The notes beneath the pieces are model-generated. The model was not told where the DNA came from, made no database searches, and worked only from the letters and a program-made list of their open reading frames with translations. Shown piece after piece: positions 31,576 to 40,531 of a stretch of DNA of 52,929 bases. Where the stretch lies: the NCBI RefSeq assembly GCF_018614975.1, contig NZ_JAGGNR010000048.1, positions 1 to 52,929 of the forward strand, written 5' to 3'. Source of the DNA: Paenibacillus polymyxa. Its GTDB lineage: Bacteria; Bacillota; Bacilli; Paenibacillales; Paenibacillaceae. Position numbers and translations under genes: made by a program. Numbering within the stretch: position 1 is the first letter of the stretch; the number at the start of each line of letters is the position of its first letter.

Positions 31576-33792
31576 ATGAATTATTCAAACCCATTTACAT
31601 CAAAGTTAGCCAGAGTAGGGATCGCGGGTACACTGGCTTTAATATTGGCAACAAGCCCACTTGCCAACATGGGGGTTGTTGCCGCGGAAGCAGACCCAGC
31701 GCCTGTATCTACGAAGATATATAATACACAGAAAGACTCTTTAGAGCAGGTGCCTATTCAATACCATATTCAGGCTCGGCTGAATGAGAAGGACATGACT
31801 CTCCGGGGTAACGAAAAGATTACGTACCGTAACACAAGCAAGGATACTCTGAAGCAATTAGTCCTCCATACGTATGCTGATGCGAACCTGTCGAAGTCTA
31901 CACAGGCGACGATGTTTAAACAAGCTAATGAAAATATCAGCAAAAATAATCCGGATAAAAAACCGGAAGATTTTCTTGGCGGATTGGATATTCAGGGAGT
32001 GACCACAGCAGGGGGGCAATCTCTCGATTTCAAAAACGAGAACCAAGCGTTGACGGTACAATTGAATGAACCTGTACAACCAGGCAAATCCGTCTCATTT
32101 CAAGTGAGTTTTCAACTGAACATTCCATATGGATCGCAGCGTATATCGTATTACCAGGATATTATCAATGGAGCACATTGGTTCCCTGTGATGTCTGTGT
32201 ATGACGAGGGCAAGCATCAGTGGGATACAGCACCCTATAGTCAAACATTCGAAAGTGACTATTATATCTCAGCGGATTATGAAGTTGATTTAAACGTTCC
32301 TGATGATTATCAGGTAGCGATGCCTGGTGTTATCACAACACGAGAGGATATCGAACATGGACGTAAAATTGTATCCGCTCTGGCTGAGAATACAAGGGAG
32401 TTTGTTTTCTTTGCCAGCCCGAAATTTCAAGTAGAAAGCGTTACCCGTAACGGTCTCACGGTTGAGTACTATTATTTTGACAACCAGCCTGGAAAAAAAG
32501 AGATTGTTGAGCAATATATTGATCAGGCTTTCCAAGCTATTGATTTTTTCAGTGAGAAATATGGGAAGTATCCTTATCCAGAGTTTCGGATTGTTGAGAC
32601 GTATGTACAAGGTGTAGCCGTGGAGTATGCGAGGCTCATTCAGATGGGACAGATTCAAAGCGGTGCTGTTCCAGAGAAAGATACGACATTTGTGCATGAG
32701 ATTGCGCATCAGTGGTTCCATGCATTAATTGGGAATAATTCAGAGACAGAGTCCTTCCTGGATGAAGGCTTTGCTGATTTCTCCATGGTGTATTTTGCCG
32801 AGAAACAGGGAGACAAGCTAAGTGGGTTCAGATCCATACAGTTTGATGATTCACCAGTAGATGTGGCGATTGCGTCGACGAATGATGAAGTAGGGGACTT
32901 GGCTAGTCTGGTCTACTATCAAAAAGGGCGACAAGCGATATACCAGCTTTACCGCTCCGTTGGTGAAGAGAAGTTTGATCACTTTATGAAAGAATATTTC
33001 AAACGCTACGTGTACCAGAATGCAACTTTAGAGGGGCTGCTTCGCACCATTGAAGATGTGCTTGGTAAGGAAGTACGTTCAGAAATGCAGATGGCCCTAT
33101 ATCAGCCTAACTTTGTCTTAAAGCCGGAATACCAATTATCACAGGAAGAGACCGCCGCCTATGTACATGACATGTTACAACAACAGTATCAGGCTGTCAT
33201 GGGCATGATCCCTAATCTGCCTTATGAAGTGATGAATCGATTGATGGACAAAGTCCTTCAAGGCGAGGAATTAACCATTGTGCTCAGCGATCAGGTGAGT
33301 AAACTTGCAACTAAACAGCAGGAAGATATGGTTAATCAGTTGACCGGATTCCTTGATATGACCGGTATGAGATACGACATTATAAGGGATCGCAAGGAAC
33401 TGAAGCAAAAGATGAAAAAAGAGATCGGCAACAGCAACCTTATTGTCATTGGCAATGCCAAGTCAAACGGATTGGTGCAGGCTTTAAAATTCAACATTAT
33501 TGATCGGACGAAACAGACGGGTTTTCCTTGGAAAAATACCATGAATCAACCTCTCGCCGCGGGTGCATATGTTATCAAACATCCCTATAACCAGAATCGA
33601 TTGATGCTTCATTATTTCTGGAATGAGGACCATCTGAGTGATGCGGCATTTGAAGCTTTTAAGCTGAAAATACAGGAGTCTATCGGATTCACTAATGATT
33701 TTTACCAGTACTATGTGTTGGATAATCAAGGCAAGGAGAAATCCAATAAAAAAGTTACGAATCCCATATCTTCACTTTTTGCAGAAGAATAA
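31576..33792 (+). CDS. Secreted M1 family aminopeptidase-like metalloprotease
   Basis: 738 residues. A signal peptide (about 1-37, cleavage near AEADPA) is followed by an M1-type N-terminal beta domain. The zinc site HEIAHQ is at 374-379 with the third ligand Glu397 in FLDEGFADF, the standard 18-residue spacing. Residues from about 525 on are a lineage-specific extension with a helical part and an alpha/beta part (LIVIGNAKSNGLVQ). A GAMEN-like element for aminopeptidase activity is not obvious, so substrate class is uncertain. GAGAAGGAGAGAACTT precedes the ATG. A terminator follows at 33820. Confidence 0.87.
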   Translation: MNYSNPFTSKLARVGIAGTLALILATSPLANMGVVAAEADPAPVSTKIYNTQKDSLEQVPIQYHIQARLNEKDMTLRGNEKITYRNTSKDTLKQLVLHTYADANLSKSTQATMFKQANENISKNNPDKKPEDFLGGLDIQGVTTAGGQSLDFKNENQALTVQLNEPVQPGKSVSFQVSFQLNIPYGSQRISYYQDIINGAHWFPVMSVYDEGKHQWDTAPYSQTFESDYYISADYEVDLNVPDDYQVAMPGVITTREDIEHGRKIVSALAENTREFVFFASPKFQVESVTRNGLTVEYYYFDNQPGKKEIVEQYIDQAFQAIDFFSEKYGKYPYPEFRIVETYVQGVAVEYARLIQMGQIQSGAVPEKDTTFVHEIAHQWFHALIGNNSETESFLDEGFADFSMVYFAEKQGDKLSGFRSIQFDDSPVDVAIASTNDEVGDLASLVYYQKGRQAIYQLYRSVGEEKFDHFMKEYFKRYVYQNATLEGLLRTIEDVLGKEVRSEMQMALYQPNFVLKPEYQLSQEETAAYVHDMLQQQYQAVMGMIPNLPYEVMNRLMDKVLQGEELTIVLSDQVSKLATKQQEDMVNQLTGFLDMTGMRYDIIRDRKELKQKMKKEIGNSNLIVIGNAKSNGLVQALKFNIIDRTKQTGFPWKNTMNQPLAAGAYVIKHPYNQNRLMLHYFWNEDHLSDAAFEAFKLKIQESIGFTNDFYQYYVLDNQGKEKSNKKVTNPISSLFAEE

Positions 33793-33819
33793 GCAATGGG
33801 TTTTGCAGTTTCTTCCTTC

Positions 33820-33858
33820 AAACAGGTTAGCCAATTTTATTGGTTAGCCTGTTTAGTC
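33820..33858 (+). terminator. Hairpin after the M1 peptidase
   Basis: AAACAGGTTAGCCAA and TTGGTTAGCCTGTTT form a perfect 15-bp stem around TTTTA. Short T-rich tail. Confidence 0.75.
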
Positions 33859-33970
33859 TTGTTATGAAAACCAGTCTTAGAATAATAGGCTGCAAGATGG
33901 GCATAATGCTTTAACACAAAGGCAACTTCATGAATATACTTATCGGGAGAAAACAATAGGAGGGATTAAT

Positions 33971-34243
33971 ATGAAGGATCAACATTATCCGGGCGTACCA
34001 ATGAAAGGGACAGTTGCTGATAACAACTGTAAAGGAAATAAAGGAATAAACAAAATGAAAGCGTATTCATATAATGCTAGAATTTGTTCTATCATTTGTA
34101 TTACTCAGGAGCCGGCTGCGAATGAGGGTAATGTTGTTGATTTTTCAATCCTATTAAAGGACACTTCGGATGTTTTATATTCGCGACCGGTAAAGAGTAA
34201 TACCCTGCTCACAAAGGAGTTGAGTTACCATGTCTATGACTGA
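33971..34243 (+). CDS. Hypothetical protein, doubtful
   Basis: 90 residues after AGGAGGG with good spacing. The sequence (MKDQHYPGVPMKGTVADNNC and so on) shows no domain and has odd composition, with clustered Cys/Lys/Asn. It overlaps the start of the next gene by 14 bases. The ribosome binding site is the only support. It may be a short leader ORF or non-coding. Confidence 0.4.
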   Translation: MKDQHYPGVPMKGTVADNNCKGNKGINKMKAYSYNARICSIICITQEPAANEGNVVDFSILLKDTSDVLYSRPVKSNTLLTKELSYHVYD

Positions 34244-35228
34244 AAATATTGCTCAGGCAGCACTGGGCGCCGCGATGAAGGCAAACAGGGCCATTGCGCC
34301 TTATGATTATTGCGATGCAGAAACCAGACGGATGTACACGCCTCAATTTGATAAAAAAATGGACAATCCTATGTATACCGCTGCAATGGCGGGTCTTCAA
34401 TCGATCTATTGGTTTCGGGCGATCAAGGTAAAGGGGCTTATCCCTGATGCAAAAGCAGATTATTATGCTACGTATTCTACCAACCATAATCACATCGGAG
34501 GAATTGGACTTGCGTATTCCAACAGTCCAACAGGACCATGGACCAAACACGGACAGGTTTATCTGGATACCGTAGTTGGGAATTCGACCGAAACGCCATT
34601 CGTGATCTGGAACGATGAGGAACAATTGTTCTTTATGTATTATCAACAAAACGGGTTGGGAATCAATCAATCAACGGCACTTGCGACCTCTGTAGACATG
34701 ATTAACTGGACAAGAGTGGGGTTGATTTTGGACAAACCTCCCGGGTTCCCAGGTGATGGTCATACCGGATACTTCTCGTGTTTCAGAAATGGAGGCAAAT
34801 GGATTGGTTTCTCGGTGATGGGCGGCGGTGACTTTGGCCGTAAATGTATCTGGTATTCTCATGACGGACGTAACTGGTTAGCTGATCCAAGACCATTAAT
34901 GGGTGGTAACGATGCGACTTTATCAGCGGAAGAAAACATTTCGAGACCCAATGCTGGTGTATTTATGTACAAAGGGAGCATGTGGTGGTTGGGCATGTTA
35001 TCGGCTTATGCTTCCGGTGGGGGCACGACTGTAGCTCGGCCTGCCATTGCCAAGATCAGCGCAGACTTTCGTCAACTGCTGGACAAACCTTCAAATATAT
35101 ATTTTCCGGCATTGAATTGGGAAACGACGAATATGCAATCCTTGATGGTATCCGTTATGGACGGCGTAGTGTACGTGTATTACAATACCGATCATAATAT
35201 CGGTGTAGCTTATTCGGTGGGGGTGTAG
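34230..35228 (+). CDS. GH43-like five-bladed beta-propeller protein
   Basis: 332 residues, no signal peptide. Repeated blade-like segments (GIGLAYSNSPTGPWTKHG, ETPFVIWNDEEQLFFMYY, GKWIGFSVMGGG, IWYSHDGRNW) are those of GH43/GH32-type propellers. Catalytic acids cannot be assigned with confidence, so it may be inactive or a binding protein. AAAGGAGTTGAGTTACC precedes the ATG. The next gene starts two bases after the stop, so the two act together. Lack of a signal and the partner gene recall phage-tail or surface-polymer modules; that is inference. Confidence 0.6.
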   Translation: MSMTENIAQAALGAAMKANRAIAPYDYCDAETRRMYTPQFDKKMDNPMYTAAMAGLQSIYWFRAIKVKGLIPDAKADYYATYSTNHNHIGGIGLAYSNSPTGPWTKHGQVYLDTVVGNSTETPFVIWNDEEQLFFMYYQQNGLGINQSTALATSVDMINWTRVGLILDKPPGFPGDGHTGYFSCFRNGGKWIGFSVMGGGDFGRKCIWYSHDGRNWLADPRPLMGGNDATLSAEENISRPNAGVFMYKGSMWWLGMLSAYASGGGTTVARPAIAKISADFRQLLDKPSNIYFPALNWETTNMQSLMVSVMDGVVYVYYNTDHNIGVAYSVGV

Positions 35229-35230
35229 AG

Positions 35231-35917
35231 ATGGTTATACGTGATGCAGCGGGACAGATCGTGCCCTTTGGTAAGGTTCACAAACAGCTTGTAGCCGATT
35301 TTCTTTACGGAACGTTACCGGATTGGGTGGAGGTGGTGGGCACCCCTACGTTTGAGCCTTTGCCCGACAGAGGAACCATAACCGTTACAACACCGACAAT
35401 GGCAGGAGCCACGGCAGAATTGAAAATGAAACATCTGATTGACAGCTCGAAAGTAACCGCAATTGCAATTACTTTGGAAGCGTTACAATTAAACGGGAAC
35501 ATTGGAATCTCAGTTCAGGTTGGCATTAAATCGAAGGATAGTAAGGCCGGAATTACATTTTATCAAAACGTAAATCAGAAGTATGGGATGGTTCGGGCCT
35601 ACAAAGCAGATGGAACGTACACCGATTTCAAGCAAAACATGGTATTCTTCACCACACATGGCGTAGCAGGAGACGAGGCGCAGAACCGTAAGAATCTCAC
35701 TGTGCTGCTCTGCACCGGATTACAGTTCTCAGCCGGGTTTGAGAGACCGTCCATATGGCTTGGTGCGGATGATCAATATGGCGGTGTTGCTGCTGACCTC
35801 AGTGGTGGGTTGTTCCAACATGGAGAACTGCAATGTCTGTTGAAACTGACTACAAGCAAAGCCGAGGCCAAGTATTTCAAATGTGCACAGATGAAAGTAG
35901 ATATCTGGAGTAACTGA
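35231..35917 (+). CDS. Companion protein of the propeller gene
   Basis: 228 residues, no signal peptide. A beta-rich sequence with many Thr/Val pairs (RGTITVTTPTMAGATAEL, NIGISVQVGIKSK) and a jelly-roll-like layout. No family recognised. It opens VIRDAAGQIVPFGKVHKQL. Tight spacing (TAG, two bases, ATG) with the propeller gene points to one operon and probably one complex or process. A terminator follows at 36032. Confidence 0.6.
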   Translation: MVIRDAAGQIVPFGKVHKQLVADFLYGTLPDWVEVVGTPTFEPLPDRGTITVTTPTMAGATAELKMKHLIDSSKVTAIAITLEALQLNGNIGISVQVGIKSKDSKAGITFYQNVNQKYGMVRAYKADGTYTDFKQNMVFFTTHGVAGDEAQNRKNLTVLLCTGLQFSAGFERPSIWLGADDQYGGVAADLSGGLFQHGELQCLLKLTTSKAEAKYFKCAQMKVDIWSN

Positions 35918-36031
35918 TTAAACCTAGGGAGAAGTCTGAAGATGAACAAGGTGCATGATTCGAATTGGAATGATGATGAGAACAGATAGATACCTGCATG
36001 GATAGGTGAAAAGATATACTTGAATTAATTT

Positions 36032-36090
36032 GGTACCTAAACACAGACGCTTTGAAAAAGAAGTGTAGTGTTTGGGTACCTTTTTTATTT
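36032..36090 (+). terminator. Rho-independent terminator
   Basis: GGTACCTAAACAC pairs with GTGTTTGGGTACC, followed by six T. It ends the propeller operon, just before the convergent chrA gene. Confidence 0.85.
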
Positions 36091-37300
36091 AGAGAAGGTT
36101 CATGATTGTACCACCTGCTGCACCAGCAACGACAACGATCCACGGTGGTACTTTCCAAAAAACGAGCATTAGAAACAACATGCATACCAGTGCAAAATCA
36201 ACAGGAGTTAGGATCGCAGTTGTCCAAAGCGGATCGTACAACGCAGCCAACAAAATACCTACTACGGCTGCATTAATTCCGATTAATGCTCCTTGAATTT
36301 TCGAGCTTTTACATAAAGAATTCCAGAAGGGCAATGCGCCTACGATCAGAAGGAACGCTGGCAAAAAGATAGCAATCGTTGCAACCAAAGCACCCGGAAC
36401 TCCACGCATCATTGCTCCTAAATAACTGGCAAAGGTGAACAAGGGTCCTGGTACAGCTTGTGCTGCTCCATATCCCGCCAAAAAGTCGGACTTGTTGATC
36501 AGACCTGCAGGGACGAATTCACGTTCCAGTAACGGAAGTACAACATGCCCTCCACCAAATACAAGTGAGCCTGAACGGTAGAAGCTATCAAAGAATAACA
36601 GCCATCCCGAACGATCCAATGGTGTGAGTACCGGGAGAAGAATCAGGATTCCAAAGAACGTAGCCAAACAGACTATTGCCAAGTTACGACTCACCGGGAT
36701 AAACAAGTCTACTGTCTTAATACCTGTCATTTCTCTGAAATGGATCATGCCTATTATGCCTGCAATAACAATAAAAAGGATTGGAGTGAACGTAGTCTGC
36801 CAAACAAGAGTCGCCGCGGCAGTAAAGATAGCGATGGTTGCTCTGTAACGGTCAGGAGTTAGTTTTTGCCCCATGCCTAATATCGCTTGAGCGACAATAG
36901 CTACAGCAACAATTTTCAGACCGTGAATCCAGCCAGTACTGCTGATATCAAGTCCTTGCATAAGGAAAGCGAACAAAACTAACGCAATGACTGAAGGAAG
37001 TGTGAAACCAAGCCACGCCATCAGTCCCCCCAGCAAACCGCCGCGGATGATGCCAATTCCAATCCCGACTTGACTGCTGGCAGGTCCGGGCAAAAATTGA
37101 CATAGCGCAACTAAATCTGCATAGCTTCGTTCATCCATCCATTTTCTACGGCGAACATATTCTTCATGGAAATAACCAAGATGAGCGATGGGTCCTCCAA
37201 ATGAAGTCAGGCCAAGTTTGGTGGATACAGCCAACACCTCAGAAAGTGTTCTGACTTTATGTTTGGGCTTGTCCGGGGTTAGAAATGAATTATTCTCCAA
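36089..37300 (-). CDS. chrA: Chromate transporter, long (two-domain) ChrA type
   Basis: 403 residues from a TTG at 37300, where AAGGAGG sits nine bases upstream; the frame runs on to an ATG at 37360 that has no site. Two CHR domains are visible: the first with LTSFGGPIAHLGYFHEEYV and FLPGPASSQVGIGIG, the second with GSLVFGGGHVVLPLLEREFV and GAAQAVPGPLFTFASYLG. The product exports chromate across the membrane. It is divergent from ohr, with about 200 bases between starts. Confidence 0.92.
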   Translation of the reverse strand: MENNSFLTPDKPKHKVRTLSEVLAVSTKLGLTSFGGPIAHLGYFHEEYVRRRKWMDERSYADLVALCQFLPGPASSQVGIGIGIIRGGLLGGLMAWLGFTLPSVIALVLFAFLMQGLDISSTGWIHGLKIVAVAIVAQAILGMGQKLTPDRYRATIAIFTAAATLVWQTTFTPILFIVIAGIIGMIHFREMTGIKTVDLFIPVSRNLAIVCLATFFGILILLPVLTPLDRSGWLLFFDSFYRSGSLVFGGGHVVLPLLEREFVPAGLINKSDFLAGYGAAQAVPGPLFTFASYLGAMMRGVPGALVATIAIFLPAFLLIVGALPFWNSLCKSSKIQGALIGINAAVVGILLAALYDPLWTTAILTPVDFALVCMLFLMLVFWKVPPWIVVVAGAAGGTIMNLL

Positions 37301-37402
37301 ACGTGTTATTCCTCCTTCCTCTACTGATAATACAGTATACTCCTCCTCATCGCTATTCATTTAAACGCAGCATTAAACTATATTATTTTTTAACATTAAC
37401 TA

Positions 37403-37439
37403 TTTACATACGCAATTTAATTGTGTACAATATAATTGT
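37403..37439 (+). promoter_or_regulatory. ohr promoter with two OhrR-like operators
   Basis: TTTACA (37403-37408), 17 bases, TACAAT (37426-37431). TACGCAATTTAATTGTGTA (37409-37427) is a near-perfect palindrome, eight of nine pairs, and ACAATATAATTGT (37427-37439) is a second. Both resemble the TACAATT/AATTGTA OhrR site of Bacillus. No ohrR gene is in the window. Confidence 0.6.
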
Positions 37440-37504
37440 TAGCTAAGAAAAAGAGATCGAAATTTAGTCAAAATAAATCTAATCAACTAAAGGAGTTTTC
37501 ACAA

Positions 37505-37924
37505 ATGAAAACATTATATGAAACAACAGTCATCAATACAGGTGGACGTCAAGGAATCGTACAATCGCCAGATAACGTGTTTATGCTCGATGTCGCTGCA
37601 CCGCCTGAACTGGGAGGCAAGGTAACTACAGCTACAAATCCAGAGCAGTTGTTTGCAGCAGGGTATAGTGCTTGTTTTAACTCCGCACTGGAGTTTCAAT
37701 TGAAGAAACACAAGGTTGAAATTGAAAGAAGTACCGTAGCTGCAACCGTAATGTTGGTAACGGACTCTGAGGATAACGGCGTGAAACTTCAAGTCGATTT
37801 GGAAGTTAAAATCCTTGGTCTGGATGAGGAGACAGCACAGAAGTTTGTGAAACTTGCCCATGACTACTGCCCATATTCTAAAGGAATCAAAGGAAACGTA
37901 AATGTTAACGTGGAACTGGCGTAA
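37505..37924 (+). CDS. ohr: Organic hydroperoxide resistance protein
   Basis: 139 residues, the standard Ohr/OsmC size. The catalytic cysteines are Cys57 (AAGYSACFNSAL) and Cys122 (HDYCPYSKG). It opens MKTLYETTV and has the TATNPEQLFAAGYSACF signature. It reduces organic hydroperoxides, in the cytoplasm. AAAGGAGTTTTCACA selects the ATG at 37505; a longer frame from 37436 lies in the promoter. OhrR-like palindromes precede it. Confidence 0.95.
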   Translation: MKTLYETTVINTGGRQGIVQSPDNVFMLDVAAPPELGGKVTTATNPEQLFAAGYSACFNSALEFQLKKHKVEIERSTVAATVMLVTDSEDNGVKLQVDLEVKILGLDEETAQKFVKLAHDYCPYSKGIKGNVNVNVELA

Positions 37925-37951
37925 TTAATGATACTATTTGTTGTTGATAAG

Positions 37952-37978
37952 AAGCCTCCGAGAAATCGGAGGTTTTTT
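37952..37978 (+). terminator. Rho-independent terminator
   Basis: CCTCCG, AGAAAT, CGGAGG and six T. It ends ohr. Confidence 0.88.
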
Positions 37979-38034
37979 GTATTATTTTGCTCCATTGTAA
38001 GATGCGCCTGCCCGGAAAAAAGCAATAATAATGA

Positions 38035-38061
38035 TTGTAACATACCTGTAGGGGGTATAAT
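38035..38061 (+). promoter_or_regulatory. Promoter with a CsoR-like palindrome
   Basis: TTGTAA, a 15-base spacer and TATAAT; the spacer and -10 overlap ATACCTGTAGGGGGTAT (38042-38058), a G-rich palindrome of the copper-sensing CsoR type. It lies ahead of the YdhK gene. Confidence 0.5.
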
Positions 38062-38095
38062 GAATGATACAAATAGAATTAAAGGAGTGCAAAAC

Positions 38096-38659
38096 ATGAA
38101 AAAGTACTTACTGACCATATCGACTATATTGATCACAAGTAGTTTGATTTTGAGTGGATGTGGCAAGGAGACTCGGCAGACTATTAAAAGTAACGATGAC
38201 AGTCATACAGCCGCCGCAGGTGAGATGCACCATTCTGAATCGGGAGAGCTACCGGAAGGACTGCGGGAAAAAAACAATCCCACCTTCCCGATAGGAAGCC
38301 AGGCGCTGATGAGTGCCGACCACATGTCGGGCATGAAGGGCGCGAATGCAAAGATCGTTGGAGCATATGAGACTACGGTATATGCAGTTACGTATACGCC
38401 AACCACAGGCGGAGATCCCGTGCAAAATCATAAATGGGTTATCCATGAGGAAATACAGGACCATACGGATCAATCGTATGCGGCAGGTTCTGAGGTGCTG
38501 TTGAGCGCTAATCACATGAAAGGAATGAAGGGCGCCAAGGCCACAATTGATTCTGCTGAACAGACAACGGTATATATGGTTGATTATACCCCGACAACAG
38601 GGGGAGATTTGATTAAGAATCACAAATGGGTCACAGAAGAAGAATTATCTGCTATCTAA
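38096..38659 (+). CDS. YdhK-type lipoprotein with two DUF1541 repeats
   Basis: 187 residues. Lipoprotein signal with lipobox LSGC; the mature protein starts with a His/Ser-rich linker (HTAAAGEMHHSES). Two tandem DUF1541 copies follow, each with a SADHMSGMKGA or SANHMKGMKGA word and VTYTPTTGGD or VDYTPTTGGD and NHKWV. The His/Met-rich words suggest metal binding, possibly copper. AAAGGAGTGCAAAAC selects the ATG at 38096. The CsoR-like palindrome upstream fits a metal-responsive role. Confidence 0.85.
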   Translation: MKKYLLTISTILITSSLILSGCGKETRQTIKSNDDSHTAAAGEMHHSESGELPEGLREKNNPTFPIGSQALMSADHMSGMKGANAKIVGAYETTVYAVTYTPTTGGDPVQNHKWVIHEEIQDHTDQSYAAGSEVLLSANHMKGMKGAKATIDSAEQTTVYMVDYTPTTGGDLIKNHKWVTEEELSAI

Positions 38660-38772
38660 TAGAACCATTTGTATGAAACAGCCCTTTTTATGCAGAAAAA
38701 TCAATTTATAACTCAATTATGGGTTATAATGGTATTAAGTTTACACAAAACTGCTGAAAGGGGAATGTACTT

Positions 38773-38952
38773 ATGATGGATTTTAGCAAACCACCCCATG
38801 GCTCTGAGACCGATACCCACCGTCAGCGTCATCAGGAGAATGAACAGAAATACTTGTCCGGAGGCAAGAGCATTTGGTATGAAATCAGCAACTGGCTCAT
38901 TCTCGGAGGGATCCTCCTTGTCATATTTTTATTATTTAAATACGTTTTTTAA
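38773..38952 (+). CDS. 59-residue tail-anchored membrane protein
   Basis: A charged, His/Arg-rich head of about 38 residues and a C-terminal hydrophobic span (WLILGGILLVIFLLF) ending KYVF. AAAGGGGAATGTACTT precedes the ATG. No family recognised. It is likely an inner-membrane protein with the head in the cytoplasm. It stands alone. Confidence 0.6.
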   Translation: MMDFSKPPHGSETDTHRQRHQENEQKYLSGGKSIWYEISNWLILGGILLVIFLLFKYVF

Positions 38953-39026
38953 ATAGACACACAACCGGGCGAATCCCCATATGATGCATTACATCAGTAA
39001 GCACTTGGGGAAATGGGGAATCCGGG

Positions 39027-39227
39027 ATGGCAAAAGCAAAGGGAAAGAAAGCTCCCGCATTAAAGAGTGACAAAATTCGTGTATCCATGAAGTTGGTTAC
39101 TTCAGATGTATGCGAGAGATGCAAGACACCATGTACACGAGGAATGGATTACGCTGCACGGATGCGCATCGAAGGGGCTATAGGCAAGGGCGTTCCCTGT
39201 ATCCTGACCCGCCATACTTCTTCATAA
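39027..39227 (+). CDS. Small basic protein with a Cys cluster
   Basis: 66 residues, strongly Lys-rich at the start (AKAKGKKAPALKSDK), with CERCKTPC and a third Cys region near GVPC. Four cysteines (Cys29, Cys32, Cys36 and one near residue 58) could hold a metal. GGGGAATCCGGG precedes the ATG. No family recognised; a zinc-ribbon-like or nucleic-acid-binding role is an inference. Confidence 0.6.
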   Translation: MAKAKGKKAPALKSDKIRVSMKLVTSDVCERCKTPCTRGMDYAARMRIEGAIGKGVPCILTRHTSS

Positions 39228-39426
39228 CTCTTCGTATAATGCCGTATATATAACAATTATAGATCAGGGGCATCCTTTAATGAGGATCGCCTCTTTTTGT
39301 GCATTCCAAGGGGTGGAAAAAATTCTGGATAAAAAATGAAAAATGATGAAAAACAGCGCAACTTTGTGGATGAATCTACAGTATAAATGTACAACAGCTA
39401 GCAGCAGGGGAGGGAATATTGACGGA

Positions 39427-39981
39427 ATGAAATGGAAACGAATATTGCTTTGTGTCACGGTATTCTCCTTGCTCGGCGGGTCTTTATTGTTTGCTGATTC
39501 GGTGAACGAGAAGATTCGTGTTCTCATTAACGGCAAGGAAGCAGCTGATGGAGGTTATCTCATTGATGGAACGACCTATGTACCTGTAAGGGAAGCCGGA
39601 GGCGTCGTCAAATGGGACAGCAGTAACAAGAGAGTAACGGTGATCAAACCGAATGTACATATTTTTCTCTTCAAGGGAGACACTGTATTTGGCAACGTTA
39701 ACGTAGGTAAGCTGAAATTCAATGTATTTTCTCAAGTGGACAGTCTGACAGCAGATGTAGCTGCCGTGAAAGTAACAATCACTAACCCGAGCGGTCAGGT
39801 GAAGGATATCCAGTCCCAGGAGCTTACGACTCAGAAGGATAACTTCTGGTTCCGCACATATGATTTTACGTACGATTTCAGTCGTGCCGGCAAGTATCAG
39901 GTGGGCTTTCATATTAAAGAAAATGCAAACAGCAGCTACGTCCTGGTGGCGGAGAAAATCATTACAGCGCTGAACGATTGA
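39427..39981 (+). CDS. Secreted protein with a copper-amine-oxidase-N-like stalk domain
   Basis: 184 residues. A signal peptide (KWKRILLCVTVFSLLGGSLLF) is followed by KIRVLINGKEA, DGTTYVPVREAGGVVKWD and RVTVIKP, the layout of the copper amine oxidase N-terminal-like domain common in Paenibacillus secreted proteins. The second half is a separate beta domain. The start at 39427 follows GGGGAGGG at 39407-39414, twelve bases away; an in-frame ATT at 39418 has better spacing but is a rare start. Cell-surface location is expected. Confidence 0.75.
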   Translation: MKWKRILLCVTVFSLLGGSLLFADSVNEKIRVLINGKEAADGGYLIDGTTYVPVREAGGVVKWDSSNKRVTVIKPNVHIFLFKGDTVFGNVNVGKLKFNVFSQVDSLTADVAAVKVTITNPSGQVKDIQSQELTTQKDNFWFRTYDFTYDFSRAGKYQVGFHIKENANSSYVLVAEKIITALND

Positions 39982-40078
39982 AGCAAAAATTACCCTGTGA
40001 GTTAAATTGACCTGGGTCATTGAACATGTTACGATATGCAAGGTTACACAATTTCTATTTATAAAGCGAGGTATATCA

Positions 40079-40396
40079 ATGAGCGATCACACACATGAAC
40101 ACGGCGATGGCTGCGGATGCGGGCAAGACCACGACCACGACCACGAGCATGAAGAAGTCCTTCTCACATTAACAGACGAGAACGGCCAAGACGTGGAGAT
40201 GGTTTTGGTGGAGACGTTTGACGTGGAGAAGCATGTTTATGCGCTCCTGCTGGAACGTAACAATCCTGAAGCTGACGGCATCATCCTGCGTATGGAAGAA
40301 GAAGACGAGGAAATGGTGCTCTACAATATTGAAGACGAAGAAGAGTGGAACCGCGTTGAAGTGGCTTACAACGAACTCGTTGCATCACAAGAATAG
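40079..40396 (+). CDS. DUF1292 protein with a His/Asp-rich head
   Basis: 105 residues. The first 25 residues are His/Asp/Gly/Cys-rich (SDHTHEHGDGCGCGQDHDHD), followed by the DUF1292 (YrzB) domain: VLLTLTDENGQDVEM, YALLLERN and DEEMVLYNIEDEEEWNRVEV. The domain is small and acidic, of unknown function; the head can bind metal. GCGAGGTATATCA precedes the ATG at 40079. A terminator follows. Confidence 0.85.
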   Translation: MSDHTHEHGDGCGCGQDHDHDHEHEEVLLTLTDENGQDVEMVLVETFDVEKHVYALLLERNNPEADGIILRMEEEDEEMVLYNIEDEEEWNRVEVAYNELVASQE

Positions 40397-40419
40397 TCAT
40401 TCTTTGGAACATAACATGT

Positions 40420-40447
40420 AGGCTCCTTGATTTTAGGGGGCCTTTTG
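40420..40447 (+). terminator. Rho-independent terminator
   Basis: GGCTCCTT and AGGGGGCC around GATTTT, then TTTTG. It ends the DUF1292 gene. Confidence 0.7.
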
Positions 40448-40531
40448 TTTGTTTTTTAAGAGATATATAAGCAGTCACACCACCGGTTTTAACGACGAAA
40501 TAGACGGGAAAATGCAAACTTGCTTGTCCCC

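Noticed and set aside
37436..37504. 23-codon upstream extension of ohr
   Set aside because: Falls inside the promoter/operator region; AAAGGAG marks the start at 37505.
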